NCBI GenBank assembly: GCA_963969495.1
Contig: OZ018318.1
Span: forward strand, 101,712,641-101,776,640
DNA from: Ceratothoa steindachneri
Lineage: Eukaryota; Arthropoda; Malacostraca; Isopoda; Cymothoidae
Length of the DNA stretch: 64,000 nt
Direction of reading: 5' to 3'
This document shows, in pieces, positions 21,919 through 34,300 of this stretch (within the stretch, counting starts at the first letter, position 1; each line of letters starts with the position of its first letter). The position numbers were made by a program, and so were the translations under genes. The notes below the pieces were generated by a model, which saw only the letters and a list, made by a program, of their open reading frames with translations, was not told where the DNA came from and ran no database searches.

Positions 21919-22410
21919 ATATATCAATGACTAAGCCTCTTATAAGCTAGGAAGGATTTAGGCCTTTTAAACTGTATTAATGCCTTGGACATTCCTAAGA
22001 TAACAATAGCTATGTTTTTTTTAAGCTAGGAATGCCTAGGCTTTTGGGGTTGTATTAATGCCTTGGACATTTTTAAGATATCAATGGCTATGCCTCTTTT
22101 CGGCTTGGAATATCTTGGCCTTCTAAGCTGTATTAATGCCTTGGACATTTCTAAGATATCATTGGCTAGGCTTCTTTTAAGCTCGGAATGTTTGAGGCTT
22201 TTGAAGCTGTATTTTTGCCTTGTACAATTTTAGATATCAATGAATAGTCTTCTTTTAAGCTAGGAATGCCTAAGCCTTTTAATGCTCAAACATTCCTAAA
22301 ATATCAATGGTTATGCCTTTTTTTAATCCTTGAACGCTTAAGCCTTTTAAGTTGTATTAATAAATGCTTAGACATTTTTGAGATATCGATGCCTAGGCCT
22401 CTTTTATGGG
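21919..22410. repeat. 78-bp satellite, right block
   Basis: The landmark TATTAATGCC (or a near match) recurs at 22053, 22131 and about 22209, a 78-bp spacing. About six diverged units continue the array that begins at 20581. Confidence 0.9.
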
Positions 22411-22554
22411 GTGTGCCACATAACCTTTCTGAGCAATAACAATTACAATGTGTCAACATTGCATATCCCCATTGGCGCTACATGCCCATGAACCACTTCT
22501 GGACAGAATTGTTATGAGAAATGAAAAAATATACCCACCCCATTTTTACTCTCA

Positions 22555-23095
22555 TAAGTGGCCTCCACCAGAAGGAGGCAGACCGCTGAATAAATGTATT
22601 ACTTTATATATAAAAAATAACCACACTTTCTTATTATATAAACATCGTCGATACTGAGTGGCGAAGCTGCTGAATAAAAGTCTTACTTTTGTAGATTAAA
22701 AAATACTTCCCTTTCCTTTTATATAAACATCGTCAATACTATGCAAACTGCTGAAAAAAAGGTCTTACTTTAATATATTGAATATAACTTCACTTAACCA
22801 TTATATAAAAATCGTCTTTACTGAGGCAAATTGTTGAATAAATGTCTTATTTTTGTATATTAAAAATGACTTTTTTTTCCTTTTATATAAACATCTCCAA
22901 TACTAAGGAAAACTGCTGAAAAAGCTCTTAATTTTGTATATTAAAAATGACTTTCCTTTCCTTTTATATAAACATCGTCAATACTGAGTAAAGCTGATGA
23001 AAAAAGATCTTACTTTTGTAGATTAAAAAATACTTCCCTTTCCTTTTATATATATTAAAAATGACCACTTTCCTTTTATATAAACATTTTAATTT
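22555..23095. repeat. 82-bp satellite
   Basis: The landmark AACATCGTC (and variants) occurs at 22641, 22726, 22807, 22890 and 22971, a spacing of 81-85 bp. Units also share CTTTTATATAAACATCGTC and CTGCTGAA. It is distinct in sequence from the neighbouring 78-bp array. Confidence 0.88.
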
Positions 23096-23186
23096 CTCGA
23101 CCATCTAATAATTAGCTACTAGTTTGATTAATTTATCTTATCTTTTCTACTTTTACCAGAGACTATGCGTCCTTTTTTCAATTGAA

Positions 23187-23267
23187 CAGGGTGTCCCATA
23201 AAAAGGCAGCCTAACTTTAAATACAGTACATTTGAGGTCGGTTGCCTTTTTTTGTGCAACACCCGTG
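23187..23267. mobile_element. 81-bp miniature inverted-repeat element
   Basis: The left end CAGGGTGTCCCATAAAAAGG is imperfectly complementary to the right end GCCTTTTTTTGTGCAACACC. The GGGTGT terminal motif resembles the mariner terminal repeats at 14141. There is no coding capacity. Confidence 0.55.
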
Positions 23268-23479
23268 TACTTCCTTTTCCTTTCCTTCTCAACTCGCTAA
23301 AATTACACTTATGAGTCTAACTTCAACCACGACTCCTTTCTAAGAGTACAATTACACATCAGAATACAAAATCACTAACTTCGCTCGTTTACAAATGAAA
23401 AGTTATACAAAGAGAACCAGCGGGCGAATAAAATGTTGCCAAATAGCACAACAAAACGACATGTGGGATTATATTAAAA

Positions 23480-24095
23480 ATGAGCACTAATACAAATAAT
23501 GAAGATAATGATCACTAATACGAATAATTAATAAAATCAGCACTAAAGCGAATAATGAATAAAATTAGTACTGATATGAATAATGAAGAAAATAAGCACT
23601 AGGGTGACTGACTTAATGCGCAGCTATGTGAACACTAAAGAAACTGAGCACAATGCTAATAATTAAGAAAATTAGCACTAATCCGGATAATATATAAATT
23701 ATCCACTAATGCGAATAATGAAAAGGAGCAGCAGAGTGAATGACAATGAGCAGTAATGTGAATGCTAAAGAAACTGAGCACAATGCGAATAATGAAGAAA
23801 ATATGCACTTACGCGAATACTGACATGAGCAGTAATGCGAATAATGCATAAAATGAGTACTAGTACGAAAAAATGAACAAAATGAGCCCGAATGCGAATA
23901 ATGAAGAAAATGAGCACAAATGCGAATAATGAAGAAAATGAAGACTAGGGCGAATGACTTAATGAACAATAATGTGAATGTTAAACAAATTGAACACAAT
24001 GCGAATAATGAAGAAAATGAGCAGTAATGCGAATAATGACGTAAATGAGCACTATGCGAATAAGGACCTAAATGAGCACCAGTCAAGAAAATGAG
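23480..24095. repeat. 28-bp satellite with higher-order pattern
   Basis: Units are close to GCGAATAATGAAGAAAATGA plus GCACTAAT (28 bp). A longer variant block, starting with ACTAGGGYGAATGACTTAAT-like sequence, appears near 23600, 23735 and 23944, suggesting a higher-order repeat. The minus-strand frame 23706-24128 is only the translation of this array. Confidence 0.88.
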
Positions 24096-24439
24096 TACAT
24101 TGATAAATCGGTTGATAACACTGGTCAACAGACTTTTTGCTGACTTATGTTTTGTGGTTGTTTTTTAACTATTTTGACACGCTGATTTGAAATATGGCAT
24201 CCATTTTTTTGTAACACATCAGGTTTTCATTCTACAGCATATTCCTATTTACGATGTACTGCATGTATTTACTCGGTAAGGATAGTTTCCTAAGTGTTTT
24301 AGCTTCAAACCATAACTTAAAATGTCAACAGAATTTGAAAGGATAAATGCATTGTAAGATAACATCACCTATTACTAAATACAAACAGGTTATTTTTCTA
24401 ATATAATAGAGAAAACACAAGCAATCATACACATACCTA

Positions 24440-25913
24440 TACATTCATGGAAGAAATTTTCGGTGGCGAGTGTGTGGAGTGTTTGATGTCTACACAGTCT
24501 CGTTGAATATTCCAACAGTAGTCTGCCATCATGTTCATCACTCACTTTGCCAAGATTAGCAGGAAATTCATCAAGATGGTTCTTGAGGAAATGAACCTTA
24601 ATGCTCATGTTGCAGCCTAAACGATGAAAGCTGTCAAGTAAATATCTCTACCAAATCTTTGTAGTTAGCAACCTTTTTGTTTCCAAGAAATCCTTTCACA
24701 GCAGCCACAAATGAATCCCATGATCCTTTTTCTATGTCAGTCATCGAACTCGAGAAGTTTTGGTTTATCATTAACTTTCTGATTTGTGGCCCATCAAAAA
24801 CTCCAGCCTTTATGTTATCATAACCTAAGCCAGGAAATATTGTACATATGAATTTAAAACATTGTTTCATCAGCGCTAGTTAAATATGAAGGGGCGGGAA
24901 GATAATTTTCTCTCTCTCAACAAGTGGTTGGTGTATAATATTCTTCTCCCCAACAGTCAAACTTTCTCTAACTGGCCAGAGTTTCAGTTCCCAATGTTTG
25001 TCCTTGGCTCGGCTGTCCCATAAACACAGGAAACACGGATATTTTGTATAGCCTCCTTGTTGTCCAAGTAAAGAAAATAGCATTTTCAGATCCACACATA
25101 TGATCCATTTGTGTTCATCATATTTAAGTAAATCTAATACAGATCTTATGTGTTCATGCTTCTATTTTAAACGCACAAAGTGACCAATAGGAATCGCACC
25201 GAACAAGTTTCCATTATGGAGTAACACACATTTAAGTCTCTCCTTTGAACTATCTATAAAAAGTCTCCATTCACTTGGATCATACTCTGAAACACCCATC
25301 GCGTTTAACAGTCCCGCCACATCACAACAGTAAACAAAATCTTCTTCAGTCTTGAAGAATGCCAAGAGATCTCTCTCTCGGTTCCGATGAAAAGTTACAT
25401 TTGTTTTTTTCTGCAACAAATTCTTCTCTTTAAGTCTAGAAGCTAACACTTCTGCTAACTCTTTTGACAGGCCTCAGTCTCTAACTAAATCATTCAGCTC
25501 TAATTGGCTGAAGTTTCCACGTACTTGGGTCGATGTACAGTATGTACAAAGTCTGGATCACTGCCAAGTTTATTTCTTACATCAGATTCACGTATATCAC
25601 TTACATCGTCCAGTGAAGGAAGTTCCTTGAATACAAGTACTGGAATTTCATCTGAATGAAGCACTGAACGAATTGCTGAATCAATATTTGGGTAACTTAT
25701 TTTATGTAGTGTTTTCTTGCTATAACCAGAAGTCTTTGTGAGACAAAAGTAACAATCGTTTACATGATTTTTTGGCTCCCGCCACACCATAGGAATGCAA
25801 AATCCTAGTTGTTTTCTTGTGCCCTTTGTCCATTGGCGTAGATTTTCGATACATGGTTTACAAACATTGTGCGAGGCCCACGGTTTATCCTGAGCTAAAG
25901 AGAAAATAAGCAC
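24440..25913 (-). pseudogene. Mobile-element-like protein of unrecognised class, decayed
   Basis: Five minus-strand segments join into one diverged protein read from 25913 to about 24440: KPWASHNVCKPCIENLRQW with WREPKNHVNDCYFC (paired cysteines); LASRLKEKNLL; EWRLFIDSSKERLK and VLLHNGN; LLGQQGGYTKYPCFLCLWDS; LWPVRESLTVGEKN; FDGPQIRKLM; and NMSIKVHFLKNHL. From memory, proteins with these blocks occur in many invertebrate genomes in high copy number as unnamed mobile-element proteins; I cannot name the superfamily or its catalytic residues. In-frame stops (about 25475, 25160 and 24880), frame shifts (about 25500 and 24632) and an apparent deletion near 24535 between SDEH and the downstream sequence show decay. 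Full length would be roughly 520-560 residues. Confidence 0.6.
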
Positions 25914-26590
25914 AAAGGCGTCTAAAGAGCACTATATACAGGCGACATATTCCCCATCCCTTTCAGTTTGCCTGCCTTTGCCACTCCTGTGCCGAGAGAG
26001 AAGCTATGTAATGCGACCGAGCGTCTCAACAAAAAACATCTGTTCTGTATTCAACCGAACATGACATGAAACAAACAAATTTGTTTAATAGAACAATTTT
26101 CCAAAGGTGGTTTATTCGGTTGCGCTAAGAAGATTACCGCTGTCGAACGCGAGACCAGATTTTTATCGATTGGATTGAATTGTGAAGATGTGTGGTGGAA
26201 ACTGTTGATGTGCTGGTTGGTAGAAGTAAAGGTATGCGCTGTCTTCGTGTGGCGGTCGTTATGGTTAATTTTGGTATTTTAGTGGAGTTGTGGGGATTAT
26301 ATGTGATGCTTTATTTCGGGCTTAACTTGTAATGGAAGGAAAGTGAAGTGTTATGAAAGAAAAGGCTCATCGAGAACTCTATCGATTTTCACTCTCCCTA
26401 AATTTTCACTTTCTTAACGAATCACTTAAGTAGTCTCTCTATATACATGCAATGCAACTTACACGTAATTTCACTTCCATCAACATCAGGTTTGGCAACG
26501 CGTATGGCACAATCAGCACATTTGCTATACATAAAATGAGAGAAGTGTAATTGTTAAATAAACATTCACGAACGATGGATAGAAAGATAA
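25914..26590. other. Spacer, nothing recognised
   Basis: The first 30 bases resemble the 28-bp satellite (AAAATAAGCACAAAGGCG), hinting that the mobile-like gene sits within that array. No other feature is recognised. Confidence 0.4.
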
Positions 26591-26778
26591 AAAAACTTCG
26601 CCTTAAATGACTCGTTATTATAAACCAACACCCATCAGCTTAGCAGAAAGGGGAGGACATAATTCTCCCAGCACACGCCACCCCCTGGCAAGCCCTGAAG
26701 CGAGGTTGGAGCATCTGCTGTCATCGGTTGGCAGAAGAAGAGCGACACCATCTGATAAATCCCAACCGCGTCCTTCGC

Positions 26779-27021
26779 CGCTCCTCAATTGAGATCGAAA
26801 GGAGAGATTCGGTGACTGTAATGTAAATGGGTAAAATGAGAGTGGGTGTAGAGAGATATGCGATAAGAGAGTGTAAAAAATGGGGAGAAAAGCTCGCATA
26901 TTAAAATACTGAAAAAATAGAAGACAGTATGAGGGGGTGCATTGATATGCAAGGTGTCTGGAGATCAGAATAATCTCTTGAATTCGACGCTGCTCGATTG
27001 AGATCGAAAGGAGAGATGCGG
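26779..27021. repeat. Spaced 34-bp direct repeats
   Basis: A block containing TTGAGATCGAAAGGAGAGAT occurs at 26779-26812 and again at 26988-27021, with three or four mismatches. The 175 bp between holds no recognisable gene. The pair could be element ends or a small local duplication. Confidence 0.6.
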
Positions 27022-27483
27022 CAGCCGTCGCGTGACGACGGATACATGCCACTGTCCCTAGCCAAGATCAAATCGCTAGGGTTGGCGGCAAGCAAATGTA
27101 GGCTTCAGCTCCAACCTTACTAATATTCCATCAACAACATATACCACTTTCATCACAAATTTGGGTCTACGTGCATCGACGCCCTGGAAACTAGTCACAC
27201 CTTTTCCTCTTTATGTCCACGTTAATGGTACTGCCTATTGGGTAACCTGTAGGGATTCCACGGTAAGTGTGAAATTTAAGACATTAAATTAATAAATTAT
27301 TCTGATTACTTTTCTATATTAGTATTAGCATTATTTATTGTGGTTATTTTTATTGAAAAGATGGATATCAACTCTCTTTGTTTTCTTTATATCTCAAATT
27401 TACGAAATATTTATCTTTAAAGTTTAATTTGTTCAAGAAGATTTGGGGGCCTTGTAAAGATGAGACATCCTAAAGTTTTTCTG

Positions 27484-27582
27484 ACCCTAATATAACATAA
27501 CCTAACAAATCCTAACTTTACTTGACCTAGACTAATCTAGCATATTCTAGATTAGGTTGGTTAGGTTAGGTTATATTAGGGT
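27484..27582. repeat. Hairpin with TTAGG-type telomere motifs
   Basis: Left arm ACCCTAATATAACATAACCT and right arm AGGTTAGGTTATATTAGGGT are inverted around ATCTAGCATATTCTAGAT. The arms contain CCTAAC/GTTAGG repeats, the arthropod telomere unit. It is probably a small foldback element or an interstitial telomeric scrap. Confidence 0.6.
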
Positions 27583-28047
27583 CTAAAAACCCTTGAGATA
27601 CCTCATATTTTAAAGATCCCGAATTTTGACAGTAATAAAAGATGCCTCTGCTCGTATTTCATTATTCTCTATGTTTAGTAACGATTGGCTATTTTACTGA
27701 TAACATTTTCAAAGTGACTATTACACATTTTTATTTAACTCCATTTTATAGTTAAAGATAACGTGAGAGTTAGTGCAACACTATTGAGATGCAAATAGAA
27801 TTTATATACAGGGTGTCTCATAAGCCTGGACCCATAGTTTTATTTTTATGTTGCAGGTAAACCAATACACTGACTACAGGAAGGAAGAGATCAAGTTATT
27901 TTGGTAGTTTGGACCAACAGTCAATGGGAAGTGGCCACATAATTCAACAACATGCATGCAGTCAGACCACGCATCAATCACACACAGTTGTGTTAGCAAG
28001 TTGAGAGCCAAATTGAAGTAAAGCAACTTAATTAAGTATATGAAGCT

Positions 28048-28456
28048 ATAATTATGAGGCTCTTCCATTACGTGATCTACCAACCTTTTCGAACTACACT
28101 TTTATCGTAATGATTTGTAAGTTGATTAGCAAAAGATACATGTTAAAACTAAAGAAAATAAGAACAAAATAAAACATAATGTTTAATATCTAGCGGAAAA
28201 CATCATTCATAAAATTAGTGTATAACCTAACCTAACCTGACCTAACTTTTGGTTAGGTTAAGTACTCTGATTATATGAATGATGTTAAAGTTGTTTACCG
28301 CTAAATATTAAAAATTATCTTTTCTATTTTTTTATGTTTAGCATCATGTTTTTGCTAATAAACTTACAATTCATTATTATCTCAATGTCATCCCCTTACG
28401 ATTAAAGTGTAGTTCGAAAAGGTTAGTAGATCACGTAATGGAAGAGCCTCATAATT
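28048..28456. repeat. Foldback element, arms about 190-200 bp
   Basis: The outer blocks ATAATTATGAGGCTCTTCCA and its complement (AGAGCCTCATAATT) start two long imperfect inverted arms (28048-28243 and 28254-28456). The arms meet at CCTAACCTAACCTGACCTAA against GGTTAGGTTAAG. A separate mariner-like end (CAGGGTGTCTCATAAGCC) lies upstream at 27808 but has no partner here. No coding potential is seen. Confidence 0.75.
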
Positions 28457-29852
28457 TCTATGCCAATATCATTAAAATATTTTAGGATTTTTGCATAAAT
28501 CATCGGATTAAATATTTAAATATGGTTGTTTGTTTTTTAATTAAAAAGCTTCAGCTAATCTGAATGCTTGTTCATTGTTAAATTTATAAATTGTTTTGAA
28601 ATTTTCGTAAATATTTCTTATTTTAGATTATCCATTTATTTTTCTTACTATTATTTATTAGTATTTAAGTTACTATCCAAACCTATATCTAAATTGACTA
28701 ATCTAATTTGTCAAAATATAACGTACATACGAACGAACCCCACAAAATAGGAAGAAGAAACAAACAGAATTATAATAAGGTAATTAAAATAATTTTGACT
28801 TAAATATTGCCGTCATATTTTTCAGCACGAGTACATTGGTTTTAAAATGTGGAGTTTTCACTTTCCTCATTCTAAATAAATTAAAACCTTAAATTACCGG
28901 CAACTTCACTCCTTTCTTATATAAAATATTTTTTTTTAAATCCTGCGTCTGTAGTCAAAATTATAGAAAAATTAAATGAAAGAAATTTTATAAATATTAA
29001 AATATTCTAAGTTATGAAAATTAATTATTATTTTCAATAAATTACGAGTCGAAGCATTCATAGAATCTTCGCATAATCACTGTAAGTTGTCCGAAGGAAT
29101 TAGACACGGCTTGAATTTCGTGATAGGAATTATAGAGATAAAACTGGTTTTTATAAGTCAAAAGGGCCGTCATAGGTATAATACAGAATGGTTTTGCCAG
29201 AGGGTTCTGTTAGCGCTTTAGACTTCTTGTAACTCATATTGATTAAATGTACCTTTAAATTTGTACTTTGGAAACGATTTGTCCATTTTTAGACTCCAAT
29301 TGGACTTAAAAATCGAGATTTGAAAATTAAATACGTTCGTCTGATCATATTTTTCCGTGGAAATTTTGAATGACCCTCTTGTTACTATGGATAACTCACA
29401 TGCCATATAAATGTCAGTTAAACTACAATTTACTCAGCCATGGTATCCGTTGCCATAACAATGATTAATTCCTCCACTCCCACTTCGTAAAATGCTCGCT
29501 TCTTATTCACGCCAAGTGACTTTATCCCACAAAGCAATACAGCAGTCTTGAACTAACTTCAATGGCTATTTTAATCTCCACTTTTACCAACTGACTACAC
29601 AGGGCTATTCGTCTACTCGTGGGGGCATGCTATATATTGAAAACCTTAATTAAAATGCAATGTATGTTACTACGGTATGCCTGGTTGCAATAGAAATAGT
29701 GCTGCAATAGAGAAGTGAAAGTAGGCATTTGCAATAATTAGATGCCTTGTTGTGGATTAGGAGAGTCTTCTACCAATGACCAACATAGTGACACTGCCTG
29801 TTGCCGTGGTAACCTCAAGTGTCATATAATTTGAGTAAACTATCAGAAGAAA
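28457..29852. other. AT-rich spacer, nothing recognised
   Basis: The longest gene-free, repeat-poor stretch of the window. Short frames (28568-28750, 29218-29406) have strongly AT-driven composition and no recognisable motif. Confidence 0.45.
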
Positions 29853-30700
29853 CGGTGTTTGGTAAGAGGAAGATGTGAAGGCAAAAGTAACAAGACAATC
29901 ACAAGACCAGCACTAGAATACGCCAACACAATTTGGTCTCCAATCATTTCAGAAACCAACACCAAAAAACTACAGACAATACAAAATACAGCCCTCCGCA
30001 CTGCCACAGGATACACTCTTGACACAAACACCCGAACAGCTTCACGACGAGACGAACATCATACCAATCAAAAACCACCTAAAACTAATGCATCACAACT
30101 CAGGCAGAAAACACAACATCCAAATCATCCCCTCCACCACATCACTAGACAATCACCGAGACAAAAAATAGACCATTTTCGATAACAGCAACAACTACAC
30201 CACCAACTTAGACACATACCCTAGCACAACAACAGAATACACAATCAAGCAAAACATGAAAACAATCCACTCTCAGATCACACAACAATACTTGACAAAC
30301 AGAACCCACAACAACATATTAAGTGCACCACCTCCAACCATACACGACTCAGAAAAAACTCACAAAGCAGATCAGAAGAACACTAGCACAGATAGGAACA
30401 AGCAACTCACCCCTCCTAACGTCATACATGCACAAAATATCTCCTACCACCCATACAACACCAAATTGAGCCAAATGTTTAACACAGATATACGATACCA
30501 CACATCTCTTCAACTGCACACAGACCTGGGCCTGGTGGATCTCTGGGAGAGACCCCGGGAGGTGGCGGGTATTCTCCTGCGATGGTCCAGGGAGCTGGGG
30601 TGGGGCCTGGAATAGGTGTGAGGGTCGCCACCACCACCACAAAAGAGGTAAAGGAGGAAAGCAAAGGTAAGAGGAGGTGAGATGAATATAAGAATGTTAC
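29853..30700 (+). pseudogene. LINE ORF2 C-terminal fragment
   Basis: Plus-strand 3' end of a Jockey/I-type LINE. It opens with RPALEYANTIWSPIISETN and KKLQTIQNTALRTATGYT, the region just after the reverse transcriptase. Further right come TQQYLTNRTHN and, in another frame, MHKISPTTHTT, an AKC...HLFNC zinc-knuckle remnant, and VDLWERPREVAGILLRWSRE near the C-terminus (stop about 30613). Several frame shifts and stops separate the pieces. The first cysteine of the expected C-x2-C-H-C knuckle is a TGA. The 5' side is truncated at about 29853. It is dead, and matches the scrap at 35803-36036. Confidence 0.82.
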
Positions 30701-31059
30701 TATAAAAAAAATGTCTAAGACAAGACAAAGGAAAGATTAAAAAAATATTTGGTTTGACATTTAAATGCTAATGGGATTTTTCTTTGGGAGGGGGGGGGCG
30801 AAAACAACAAATAGATCTGCTTCGCTCTTCTAATCAAGAAGATATCACACTAGAGAGCGTGATGGATTTTTCTTGACTTGTTTGGCTATGGCTTATTCTG
30901 ACCCTACTCGCTGTTATCACTTTCACTCTCATCCGTTCTAAAGGAATTGAACCGACTAGTGTAAAGGCTAGAGTCATTAGGCTCTTTTCTATTTTACCCT
31001 AATTCGATGGGTTGCACAGACTAAAGTAAATAATAGAATAGATAATTTAGCATTTGTGT
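30701..31059. other. Spacer, nothing recognised
   Basis: Contains a G-run near 30785. No gene is recognised. Confidence 0.4.
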
Positions 31060-31143
31060 TAATTTCTTCACTATACACCTTAGTGCCCATTTTCTTTAAT
31101 TTCTAATTAGTGCTCATTTTCTTCATTATTCTCATTAGTGCTA
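31060..31143. repeat. 28-bp satellite, inverted outlier
   Basis: TTAGTGCTCATTTTCTTCAT and neighbours are the reverse complement of the 28-bp unit at 23.5-24.1 kb. About three units are present. Confidence 0.75.
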
Positions 31144-32600
<1,457 letters not shown>

Positions 32601-33525
32601 GAAAGACGATCGTTCAGGATCTAGAGAGAAACAGGTAAAAAAATATAGAGGAATTGCCTAGCAAACACTAACATCACACAAAGCTCGATGAATGCTGGCC
32701 AATACAAGGCAACAAACAGTCATATTAAAGATAAAATAAACAGTTAATGAGGAGTTACAAATAAGTACTGAAACAGTCAAATAGAAAAAAAATGAAACAC
32801 CAAAGGAAACAGCGGAGATATAAAAGGAAAACCAAGTGATAAAAATGGAAAACCAAAAGTAAATATGATGGGAAAAAGTCGAACAAATGAAAATACAAAT
32901 AAAACGAAACGAAAATACAAAAGAGAAACTGTTAACAGGAAAAAATCATGCTTATTACCTATACGATCTACCGCCAAATTTCTGGTTAAGTATAGGTTGG
33001 GTAAGGTGAGATTAAGTGAAAAAACGAACATCTAAATCAGTTTACCCAACCTAACCTAACCTACACTAAACCAGAAAGACGATCGTTCAGGATCTAGAGA
33101 GAAACAGGTAAAAAAATATAGAGGAATTGCCTAGCAAACACTAACATCACACAAAGCTCGATGAATGCTGGCCAATACAAGGCAACAAACAGTCATATTA
33201 AAGATAAAATAAACAGTTAATGAGGAGTTACAAATAAGTACTGAAACAGTCAAATAGAAAAAAAATGAAACACCAAAGGAAACAGCGGAGATATAAAAGG
33301 AAAACCAAAAGTAAATATGATGGGAAAAAGTCGAACAAATGAAAATACAAATAAAACGAAACGAAAATACAAAAGAGAAACTGTTAACAGGAAAAAATCA
33401 TGCTTATTACCTATACGATCTACCGCCAAATTTCTGGTTAAGTATAGGTTGGGTAAGGTGAGATTAAGTGAAAAAACGAACATCTAAATCAGTTTACCCA
33501 ACCTAACCTTAACCTACACTAAACC
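32601..33525. repeat. 473-bp tandem duplication
   Basis: Copy 1 starts GAAAGACGATCGTTCAGGAT at 32601 and copy 2 starts with the same block at 33074. Copy 2 lacks 21 bp found in copy 1 near 32832-32852, between GAAAACCA direct repeats. Each copy ends in CCCAACCTAACCTAACCTAC-type telomere-like sequence. The copies are otherwise nearly identical, implying a recent event. Confidence 0.92.
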
Positions 33526-34300
33526 AGAAACCAAACGATAGACAGTAAACTTAACAAAAAAATGCGATATAACGCAAACCTAAGTAAAAACGAGACTGTA
33601 GACTGCAAACCTAACCATAAACCAAACGAGAGATCTCAATCTTACCAGAAACAAGACAATATGCCACAGAATTAACCAGAAATCAGGCGATATACCACAA
33701 ACCTAACCAGAAACCAGACTCTAGACTGCAAAACTAACCAGAAACCAGACGAGAGACAGCAAACTTAATCAGAAACCAGACAATATACCACATATACTCG
33801 TATAACCAGAAACGTGACGATAGGTCGCAAACCTAACCAGAAACGAGACTGTAAACGGCAAAGCTAACTAGAAACTAGACATTAGAGCACAAATCTAAGC
33901 AGAAACAAGAGGATAGAGAGCAAACAACCAGAAACTATACAAAACATTACAAACCTATCTAAAAATGGGACTGTAGACTGTAAACTTAACCAGTAAGCAG
34001 ACGTTATACGGCGAACTTAACTAGTAACGAGAAGATAGACCACAAACCTAACTAGATACCAGACGATAGACCGCTAATCTATAGAGAAACGAGCATGTAG
34101 ATCGCAAACCAGACTGGAAACCAGATTGTAGACCAAAGCTTTACGAAATTCCAGACGATAGACCCTAAGCTTACCAAAAAATAGAGGATATGCCTCAAAC
34201 CTAACCATAAACGAGACTGTAGCCCGCAAACCTAACCATAAATTAGAAAGTGGACGGCAAATCTAACCAGAAACCAGACGATAGATCAAACGATAGGGTC
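33526..34300. repeat. 31-bp tandem repeat (satellite B)
   Basis: Degenerate units near AAACCTAACCAGAAACCAGA plus CGATAGACCGC (31 bp). The CCTAACC core links it to the end of the 473-bp duplication. Confidence 0.88.

Noticed and set aside
23706..24128. 140-codon minus-strand frame with repeated SLFALCS-like segments
   Set aside because: Translation of the 28-bp satellite; 28 is not a multiple of 3, so unit translations drift, and there is no coding signature.
26618..27052. 144-codon minus-strand frame
   Set aside because: No motif, and it overlaps another open frame on the opposite strand; the region contains direct repeats instead.
27808..28046. Mariner element starting CAGGGTGTCTCATAAGCC
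   Set aside because: Only one end is visible; no complementary end or transposase nearby.
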